Of a stretch of 64,000 nucleotides of DNA, positions 14,201 through 25,300 are shown one piece after another. Under the pieces are notes generated by a model, which was not told the DNA's origin, ran no database searches, and worked only from the letters and a program-made list of their open reading frames with translations. Where the stretch lies: assembly GCA_026874595.1 (NCBI GenBank), contig CM049307.1, forward strand, positions 94,774,330-94,838,329, given 5' to 3'. The translations under genes and the position numbers were made by a program. Every line of letters starts with the position of its first letter. Position 1 is the stretch's first letter. Source of the DNA: Sipunculus nudus. Its lineage: Eukaryota > Annelida > Sipuncula > Golfingiida > Sipunculidae.

Positions 14201-14884
14201 AAATTCTGAACAAAATTATTGTTAATTACGGGTTCTCCCGCACTTGCTTCTCGGCTCTATCTTGTGTTAATTAAGCGAAATATAACATTTGATTAAGGCA
14301 TTAATAATTCCTGGATAATTCCTTTGTGTATTCTCATATATTTGAGTGGATTGTCAACAGGAAGCATACCAAAGTTCTGGGTGATCCATGAAACTATAAC
14401 TAAGGAATCTTATGAGGAATCTTGTGAGAGAATAAGCTGTGAGGACTTATATAATATAATATATTATATATAACATTTTTGTGATGAACACATGTTAATA
14501 TATGCAAAATATTCATTCATAATATATTACTGGGCTGATGTCCCAGTTTATTTTGTAAATAAATGGAGGCAGGATGTTTACCCAACATAAAATTCGAGTA
14601 AGGCATGGAATATTATACGAACCCTGACAATGTGATGCTTCGACGTCAACGCAGGCGCGGCAAAGACCTCACACCAATATGTGGTATCTGCGCTAGGGAC
14701 GCTGATCTGTAAAAGAATAAAATACCTTGAATAAATGACGAAGAAATGCACGGGATATACACATCTGTTGAGTAGGGCTGGGTATCGTGTACAAATATTG
14801 TATTGCAATGTATTGCCGTATGAGGTAGCATATTGCGTCACGTATCGGGATATTTTCAATTTTTTTCAAAAGAGTATTTTTTCC

Positions 14885-14929
<45 letters not shown>

Positions 14930-17900
14930 GCATATAGTCATCAATGTTTGTAAAAACTGATTGCAGAGTGCTCAATGGGTGACCAGAGCATTTTTATAGA
15001 AAGAACTAAACTAGGTTTTCTGTAGGCATTTTATGACTATTTAGTTTCGCACCACACTCCTCTGGCTCCGATAACAAATCAACTGTGTGCGAATCAATTC
15101 TTTCTTTTTCCTCCTAACTCCAGTGCCTATATTTAGAAGGAACATGATCAGGAGCAATATTATGCCTTATGTTTCGCCCATCAGTTCAGTTTTTGCTTTA
15201 TACAATTGGTTGCCAGCAAAAGCATCACAGCACACAATCTCAGTACCTCCCATATAGATGTTTAACACCTTGTTATGGTTCTGCGTGTAAGTAAAGACGG
15301 TGATCGGAGGTCCGATTGCGCGCTTGAGCGGCAAATTCCAACTAAGGAGTAGCCCAAACTAGTCCAAACATGGGCTGTAATGTACTCGTACATTTTGGGT
15401 CGTATGTAAATTCAATGTAGAACCTGTCGCAACAGATTTGTACGATAAGTCCAGGGCCCTAAAATAAAATGACACGCACAGTGTCACCTGGTGTATCGGA
15501 TCCCTGAGCCACCGTTACACGCAGTATATAAGCCAGCGGGAATATGTATTACATTATTTGATTTCAGGTGCAAAGTCACACAGGGCATCTTCGTATTGAC
15601 AGATGTTGTCATCCGGCCGATGCACGGAGTTCCACGTGCTGTGTTTATATTGATCGAAGTGATCGTGTCCAGTTCCCTTATTATAACATTGGTAAGCCAA
15701 CGGTTTCTGGGCAATAGTTTGGCAGGTTCCAATTTATTTCAAAGAGAAGACGCTATTTCTGAAGATTATTCAACATACTTTATCATTTTAAATTTTGTCT
15801 ATGAGAACAAATATTGCTTTGAGAAAAAATGATAAAAGTAGCTGAGTAAAGGTGGTTTAGACAGCAACATAACTTTGTTTAATGTGTCAAATAATCGATA
15901 GTAGACTTTATATCACCGGTACAGGATGATGAAAATAATCTAGCCCAGTACATATTCAAAAGGCAATTGTGGTGATGCAGACACTTGAAACGTGCGGCTT
16001 GATCTTGGCGTATAATAAATTAAAATGATATTGGTATGATACTGTTTTTGTTCTCAGGCAACTAAAGCGCGTTGAAAACCCTGAAAGACAGTATTTTATC
16101 ACCGTATTTTATCAACTTGTCTGCTGCTTTGAACAGTACGCTAACAGGTGGCATCCTGTATCTGGTAGAAACCATAGGTATGTGAAAATTTGGATTTAGA
16201 GCGTTGTAACAATAAAAGGGTTGAAGGACTTCACTGCGTTCAAATAAGGGGTTTTAATTAACAGAAAGAATATATATATGAATATTAAAACGGATAACCA
16301 TTATCCATTATTTGAAATGTAAAACTGGCAAATAACGTGAAAATGTTTATTTTGCCCTCCCCCCCCCCCCCAAAAAAAGATTTTTAAATATATTTCATTT
16401 GTCCTTTTCCATCATATACAGTGGCCATATCCACAACTGATTTTCATGGGCCATGTTATTTCAGCAAATTTTGAAAATCAGCTGATTGAAAGTCATCTCA
16501 GCTATAGCGATAACCCTTGTCCGGCGCCCGTCTGTCCGTCTGTCTGTCCGGTAACCAGGAACAAATCACAACCGTTGGACCTGTAATCTTCTAAATTGAC
16601 ATCTAGGAAGGTCCATATAAATATTCTTTGAAACCTGAAATTAGGTCTCTATAATTTTACGCAATATTTTCTTTTTTTCTTAGACCTTCAAAGATCATGT
16701 CATTTTTTAACAGGGCACCAATCGTAACCATTCAATCCAGAATCTTCTAATTTAAGATCCAAGGAGGTCCATGGAAAATCTTCTTGGAAACCTTAAATTA
16801 GGTCTCTGAAACCTATATCCTTTGAGCTATAGGCCTTTAAAAAATATCCCTCTGAATAATTAAAAATTTGATACAAAACCTCCAGTTTCTGAACAACTAA
16901 TGCATTTATCACCATGATTCTTTTCATGCTTATTGGTCATGAAGTGTTTCACTGGTTCCTGCAGACTTGTGGCACCACCTGGACTATTTAAATATTTTAC
17001 GCATTTTCTTTACTTATATCTCTGTTAGCCATATGCTTTGAGCTAGGCTTCAGTGGAATTGGGATAACTCCTACAAAATTTTGCATTCGGATGATCAAAT
17101 TCATATTGTAATTGTCTTAATAGACATCTGAGCGTCATGACCCCTGGGTCACTTGTTATTTGTCGGATAGTTTGGCAAAGGTTTAAACCAACACGTTGTG
17201 CCCATGTGCGGCAAACGCAACATTGACTTGCAAAACATGGGGTAAAATGATTCCCACTTTCAGTTTGTTATACCTCCTGTAGGTAATGATATAGGGTTCC
17301 AGTCAGGACCCCAGTCATATTGTTTAGTAATCTGACTCAGACTTGGACTCAAGGGCCCTGAACTCGGCTCGGATTTGCACTCAGAAATCAGGCAGATTCC
17401 ATCTACTCCATCGAGTCCAGTAGAAAAGAAAGCTCGGTCACCTAATTCAGAGACTAACATGCATAAAGGAACAGAATGTTACTACAAGAGACTTCATTCA
17501 CATAGCTTCATCTCTGCATTGGCAGCTATTTTTAATTTAACATTCATGTAAAAGACATTGATTCAACTACCGTAAAAATTTACATGATAATCTTAAATTT
17601 CTATATTTTATTTGACAAGATATTTGTATAGGACCCGGACATGAACTAGGACTCTGACTGGATATGACTCCGACTCTAAGAAGCTGTACTTGAACTAAAC
17701 CTCAATTGGATTGGATTGGACATTCCATGGGCGATTCCAGGATTTAGGAAAAGAAGGGGTCCAATATAGGAGGACTAATGACAAAACCTAAAAAAGGTGC
17801 ACGGGTGCGGAAAGGGGGGGGGGGGTCTACGCCACAAAAATTGGTCTAAAACCCTGAAAAATGGTAGGGTTGGCCGAAAAAGGAGGGGTTCGGACCCGTT

Positions 17901-19147
17901 GACCCCCCCCCCCCCCACACACACATACACTAACCTCCCCCCCCCCCCCCCCCCCCGGATCCACTTCTGGATTCCAGTTACCTGTGCTAGGACGTTCACT
18001 ATAACCGAAATGTGGGGACGGGACTACAAGCATGGTATTACGCATTATGATTGAAATTTAATGCAGAGACTTGATTATTGTATATATTTCTTAATATAAC
18101 ATCTACTATACTACACATTTGCCCTTGGTATTGCAATATAATTGTTAAAACTTAAAGACATGTCCCAAAATGTGTCAAAGCAAATCACAAACTTACATTT
18201 GACATCCTGAGGTCATAAGAGATTGCATCTGGTGGAAGTGGAACTTCCTGCACACCGCCCAGCAGAAAGACACTCTTGGTGCTCCTGTTTTCACCATGAT
18301 ACGCCGGCTTGTCATTACTAGGTTCATTATCGTTGAAGGAGAAAATGAGCCTGGCAGTTCCGTCCTGTTCAAAACATACAAATATATCGTAAGGTTTAAG
18401 TTAGAAACGCATTCTATGGTTTTTTTTTTCATAAATTTAAATATTAAATGCGATGCTAGGCGTCATAGAGCAGAGGATCTACCAGAAAACGGGTAAAATA
18501 ATTGACGTTACCATGAACTCTATGTGACCTTAATCGCATATTCATTCAATGAATAATCATTATCAGAGCTGTTGCGAACAACTAGTCAAGTTACAGTTGG
18601 CAATGTAAACAGTCAATCACCTGACAAGCTCAAAATTTGCATATTTGAGCGACTCCCTAAAACAGAAAATCAGTACCCCTGGTCGCATGTTGTCCCGGAT
18701 ATTTTTATACAAAAGAGACAGAATGAAAAAGTTCTTCGCCGAAGGCTATAGCAGCTATTCCGCTGACTACCGAGTGAATAATAATATTTTAGATAAATAA
18801 TCGAAAATATGGTAAAACACTTTACAGTGAGTGCGATAATATAGATAATGCAATTTCAGCCGATGACGCCAGTCAATGCGATGTCATACGCAACCGACCT
18901 TTGTTACGTTTTTGTGACGTCACTACTGTCTTTTAAACAGCTATCTCAACAAAAGACATGGAAGGCCTCCTGTGAAGGAACATTTTAGATGCTCACTTGC
19001 ATAATAAGGTTAAAAAGGCGGTGCATATGTGCTGTTGGGGTTAGGCCAATTAAGCTCCCCTTATCTTGAAGTCAAAATAATGTTTTTATATTCTACAGAT
19101 ATGACTTGCAGTTACATGTTAATAAAATGTACCCTTCCTACGTTTAA

Positions 19148-19191
<44 letters not shown>

Positions 19192-19262
19192 ATATTATGC
19201 GCTATATTCTACAGAGTGGAGGTTAGAACCCTCAAGTTATATATTTGGCAATATACGAAAAT

Positions 19263-19321
<59 letters not shown>

Positions 19322-22300
19322 TAATCATGACATGAGAGGTTCTATACGATTTGGGCCTTAATCAGTATTGTCTCTTTATTTGGATAACATGGGATGCTTA
19401 GGTGTTGTATATTTGCGTCAATAAAATAAAATAAAACAATTTAGTAAAATAAGAGATATCACGTCAGACCTCAGTGCTCCTATTTACACTAGTGTGTAAC
19501 TTAACACACGAGATCCCTTGTACTTATCAGCGGCCCATTCTCAGATGTGGATCCAGGGCCAGAGGTGGGCCAGGGGTTCCGGACCCCCCTTTTTCAGTCG
19601 CTACAACCTTTTTGCGGTGTGAAGCCCCCTTTTTCCGGACCTGGGGACCTTTTTCAAGCTTTATCATTAGTTATTCTGGGTTGGATCCCCCGTTTCCTAA
19701 ATCCGGGATCCGCCCCTAATTCTAATGCTGCGTTCTCCTCAACGCTCCAGTTATTTGAGAATCACATTGACGTATCAGCTTTTTTACAACTTTATTTACA
19801 GTGTCAATTAATCTTCAAGGATTGATTGGATGAAACGCAATCGTGGGGGTTGGGGGGGGGGGGGGGTAATCAAAGACAACCTTTTTTATAAACACACACA
19901 CATAGGTCTATTTAAGTCTATTTTTTAAATAACAAATAATATAAATAATTATTAATATATTTCATTTCCAATATATAAGTGTTAATCAAAGAATATCAGG
20001 GGGATAATCAAATCCCCCCCCCCCATGTGCTGATTAGGTTGTTTCCAGAGGTGTGATAGCTAATCTGTTTGTGAAGAATTATCATTCCCTCTTGTACATC
20101 TTACTTCAAGGGACATCTTATTATCAAGGGTTTCATGTGCGCGATTATTTAACATTCACGAATATCGCGAAATTAAAACCCTCGCGAAAAAAAAATAACC
20201 ATAGTCTTTCATTTTTTCTATCCCATAATATAAAAAAAAATAAGAAGTAAACATTAAAATAAATCTTTGGAGGTGTACCTTGATGTGGTACCAGGGTTTA
20301 AGTGGCTCTGCTATTTTTTATGTAATAACAGTTCATATATGACATTCACGATTTAACAATAACATTAATATTCATTAAATCAATAAAAAATGATACAATA
20401 TGTTGTCAAACATTTATTATGGGCTAGCTTCCTTAATTTGTGCGAGTCAGTATCTGATAACGTCCGGAACTTGGTGGCAATCACGGTAAATTCGAAAAAG
20501 TTTTAGGCATAATCGTTTTCCCGATTGATCGTTATATCCGACCCAAAAGCTTGTCTCCGTGGGTTTTCGGATAAACGACGCTCTACTTTATTTGATTATA
20601 GTTTCTCATGTTAATGTTTACAAAGTGCTATAATTCTATACATCATTCATGTGTACGAACCGACCTTGGACGGGTAACTACAACCCACTCTAATAGCCAC
20701 GTCAGGAATCGCATCCGGGTCGCCAGCGGAGAGGGCCGAGCTTTTTACCACCCAGCTGATAGTCATATAAAGTAGAGTTTAACGCCTATTTTGAAAATAT
20801 GTAAATTTAAAAAAAAAGGGTGCCAAAGGGTCATCACTTGGATCAATCTCTGAATCACATGAAGTGCTAGAATTCACAATAAACAGCCGGTTAAACCGTA
20901 CATCAGTGTTCCCCCTCTGTGCAGGCCCGACTGAGGCTATATTCATTTCACCCTATCAGCTGTCTATCACGGACATACCCCATTTCGGTCTTATTTTGTT
21001 TATTGTCTTAACTTTTTGTACATTTATGAACATGCAATGGTAGTCCAGCTTTGGTTGAAATAAAATCGATCACAAATATCACTCAGAGAGAAATTATCAA
21101 GTTAAATTTGTCACAAGTATTCTAACACGAAAAAATAATATGACCTGGCCGAGTAGAGTAGAAAAAAACTAATAATATACGCTGCGCATGACCAGGCACA
21201 AAGCAAGGTTTTGCTTCATTTTTGCGTGATGAGCACTGATGCGGGAAGCCCTTGCCTCAGCCTCGTCAACTCTGAAACATCAATTGCCTTGGTGCAAGGC
21301 TGAGAATTACACATCGGGGGACCCGGGCTTTATACTCAGCCCTGAACATGGTCCTACGAAATCTCGTAGCGTTCCTTCGTGTATATCATAAGGCACAAAT
21401 AAAAGAGGCATTAGAGAGCAGAGGACTGTCACTCCTACAGCCATATTGCTGAGGCATGATCTCTGGTCACCAATGATCTGACCAGTGACCTGATCTCTTT
21501 GGTGTATCAGAGTATTTATGGTTAAAAAATATTTCCTAAACCGTCATATTTAATGAAAAATACTTAGTGAATGAAAAATATGTGACTACAATGAGTACTT
21601 TTTAGGTTTTTGGCTATATCTTTTGAGTTTATGACATAATTGCTAACTAAAGTTATGGAACCAATTTTCACTAAAATATATTTGGGACAATAAACAAAGG
21701 ACAACTTTTTTCATATCAATAAGGCCAGGGACATGGTCATGTGATAAAAGATAAACATGAGATCATGGCAGTCTACAGAAAATCAAAAGGAGTAGAAATT
21801 GTAGAAATTTCTTTATAAAAGTCTTATGCAACATAGACGTTTGCTCATAGAACAGTTTATTAGCCAATATTGGTAAGAAATTTGCTTAATTTTCTCCCTT
21901 TTCTCCCTTTATTTTGCAAATATCACAATCTACCCTTGCTACGCTTTTTCAAAAGAGGATATCCTTAACTGAAATGATATATTTCAGTTATGAAATCATA
22001 ACAAAAAAATCAACTGCACACAGGGGCCTCCCCGGCCTGCGCTTGGAAGGAATTGAGCACATCTGACCGTGACTCGTGGAAACGGACTGAGAAATAAGCC
22101 AAAGCTATAACAGGTAAACACTTGTTTTCTTGGTGTTTTTTTTTTCGCAGACAAGAGCCAAAGGGTTGGCGGGCTTCACCGACATGGACACCCGACCTGC
22201 CGAGTGTGTCCGCATGCGCCAAGTTGATTTACCCTCACATCACTGGTATCAACCAATAGCGGAGCCAAAGGGGGGCACCCGCGGCGTGCAACCCTCCGCC

Positions 22301-25300
22301 TTGAGCTGTTACATGTCATTTTATCTATTTCTTTTCCCAGTTTTGCGTACTTAATTTTCAAGTTGTTATATATTTTTATAGTTGTTATATTATAACCACC
22401 AACCGCTAACCCAGTATATTAGCGCCCCCGGTTCTCGAATTTTTGAATCACTGTCAAATGCTCCTAGTCCGAATGAGGGTGGTTTCAGCCCAAGAGAGGT
22501 TTAATTTACACATGACATATAGGGAAAATTCAAGGAACTAGTGTATTCTGCCCGGAAAAAAATGGCTAGTTGTTCGCCTTAGAATGGTGTTTGCAAGACC
22601 GGATTTGCACTGTAAGTGTTAGTGAATTTAATGAAAAATGGACTATGAATAAAGGAGGACGTGATTAATTTTTTGGGGTGGATCGATGCATTTTTGAGAA
22701 TGTTAAAGGTAAACAAAAATGGGGAGATTAATATGCAGGACCCGGACCCAAATCCGTATTTTAAGCCATCCAATATTTACAGTTTGACCCAGTGGCGTCA
22801 ATTTAACTTCAAGGATGGGGGATGACTTGCAGGTTGTGGAGATGACTCGCAAGGGTGGGTGGGATCTGGGAAGATATACATAGGAGGGTTATCAAAGTTG
22901 GGACCAAAAAAGTTGTATATATATATATATATATATATATCAATTTAGTATAAGGTTTTAACAATAAATTATATGAGAATTCTAATCCAAGTTTAGATTT
23001 AAAATATTTCATAGTAAATTCATAAATGGAAGCAAAGTCTTTAACTCTATTTATTAATATATTCTCGGAATAGGTGTGGGGGGCGATTACATTGACGATC
23101 CCCCTTGCCAAAAAGTTGAGGGATTTTTATCCCCATCCGTCTACTATACTGACGCTCCTGTCACATAATTTAATCGAAATTAATTGGGAACTTTCGGAGA
23201 TACTGATCGGACACAACCCACACATGGTTACCCAGTGCCACTTTCGGTGGCTGAGGTAACAAATCTAATTATTCTACATTGTACTTTAATTTGTCATTCT
23301 CGGTAATTTCTCTATAGAATGGGTAATGGCCATGTGTATGATTTTCCCTATATAATCAATCAGTGAGTCACTAACGTAAAGAAACACTCACCGTTATTTC
23401 CATATCGTCGTCATCGCACGTTTGCAGCTTTCGTGTGAACTTGAGAACAGTGTGAGTAGCGGTTTCGGCTCCGTAGAGGAGAAACCAGTTTTGGGTAACG
23501 TCTATGTCAGGTCGCGATTGTCTCTTTGCGTGGCGATCCTGCAAAATACATGAAATTAGGCAGCCAGCGAAAAGGTCCAGAGAAATATACGACGGTTGTT
23601 TAAGAAAAAATTATACAAATTAGATAAAGTCATAACATTTAACTTCTTTAATCATGTCGGCAGAAGCGGATCCAGGTTAGGCAGGCGGTCTGGACCTCCT
23701 CCCTTTTTTTTATTCTGTCGCAGCCTGTTTTAAGGGGTTAAGACCAAATTTTGCGACACGGACCCTCCCCCCTTTTCGGGACCTTCATGTAGACCTTTTT
23801 TCAGGATTTTCATTAGACCTCCTGGGCTTGAACCCCCTTTTCTAAAACTGGATCCGTCATTGTGTTGGCCAATTTGGAGTAAAGCCGTTCTCCCATCTAT
23901 TAATTTTTCAGTCCGGCAAAATCGGCAAAAAAAATCTGTATTGGATCGTTAGATGTGAGGGTTTTTTACACATCCAGCAGTAAAAATCGGCTGCCAAAAC
24001 CTTTACAATGTAAAGTATTTTCCGACCGATTTTATTCGGTCGGAAAATTCGGTAGATGTGATGCGGGAAACGGAAATCGACTGATTTACACCATATCTGT
24101 CATCTTTTTATCATTTCTAACGCCAAAAATAATCATTGAGAAGAAATCAGAATTAACTAAAATGACCGGAGAAATCTGGTGATCTGAAGGGAAAATTGCT
24201 AGATATATGTGGGCACTCACCAGCTTGGGTAAGATTTTTCCGCCCGTTTAAAAAAATATATGTAGATGGGAAGCAGGATTAACAGATTCAATGATACGGC
24301 TTTTGTCGCTGCCCATTTTGCAAATATACACTATTTTGATTGGCAACAAATCCTAATTCATTCAGATAAATGTTTATCATCTTGTATTATTGAAATCCAT
24401 CAAGTCCTTTATTGCATGCAGATCATAAAATAACTGTCCTTAAGATAAGATTTTGGTGTAGAGCAAAGTTCTCTTTCTTTATTAAGGTATGGAAATCATT
24501 TTAGATGGCTTGAAAAATTTCAATGAGTTAAAAGTGTGGGATTTTCCGAAAACTGGATTCCCAAACTCTAAGATATCAGGTAAATACCTCTTGAGAGAAG
24601 TCATGTACTTCACATTATCTGTAGGAAATATTTTATAGAAAAAAATCACTCAAACTTCCCTGTTTAATTCTACAATGTATATATTATTGAACATACCGAC
24701 AAAAATGCATATAAAATTTAATGCATTTTGAGAGAAAAAGAGATCGTATGAATAAGGCTTCTTTTCCATGATTACATTTCCGCGCGCGAAAAAGAAAAAC
24801 GCGCACAGAACATCGCGCATCGGTCACTGGTTTTCCACGGGGGTATAACCCGCGCGCACAAACGCGTACATGGAAACGATATGTGATGGTTACAGCCCAG
24901 TGAAATATAAGGCAAGCCGTGAGGTTTGCGAGGCTTGTGTCACTATGGCAAGCCAGGCGTTTAGCCGAGATTGAAAAACAAGCCAGGCTTGCATTACGTT
25001 TCTTTAGCTATGACTATTTTGTCCCACATGCCCCGCCTCCTGTCGAAGGTGACGCGTGTCACTTTTTTTTGCCACGCAGCGCGTTCCTGCTATCTTATAG
25101 CTGTCAAAATTGAATATTTTGATTGCTCGAAATCCAGAAAAGTTTAGTTACTATGCTTACGAAAATAAACCCGTTTTTTGCCTTTTTTTTAAAAAAAAGT
25201 CGCATGCAACCTGACTTGCATGGTCACTTTTATATGACCTTGTGATGCAATCAGATTTGAACGTACAGTTTGATCAAAGGAAAATACGCCGCATGTGGGA

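Larger units (their letters stand above)
14707..18196 (-). other. Intron 3 of the MOXD1-like gene
   Basis: 3,490 bp, GT-AG. Contains (TA)20, a stretch at 15,484-15,832 open on both strands with no recognised product, a C13 tract at 16,359-16,371, a diverged 157-bp tandem pair at 16,560-16,870, and a GGATCC-ended dispersed repeat at 17,730-17,970. Confidence 0.85.
18365..23391 (-). other. Intron 2 of the MOXD1-like gene
   Basis: 5,027 bp, GT-AG, the largest intron. Holds three AT microsatellites, a GGATCC-ended repeat, a full CRE palindrome at 18,915-18,922, G15 at 19,852-19,866, C11 at 20,014-20,024, and a CG-containing AT-rich patch at about 20,090-20,215 (CACGAATATCGCGAAATT, then CCCTCGCGAAA) that looks like a further dispersed repeat. 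The patch at 21,180-21,480 is GC-richer and unexplained. Confidence 0.8.

Noticed and set aside
17775-18054. Glycine- or proline-rich small proteins on both strands
   Set aside because: Products of G and C homopolymers in a dispersed repeat.
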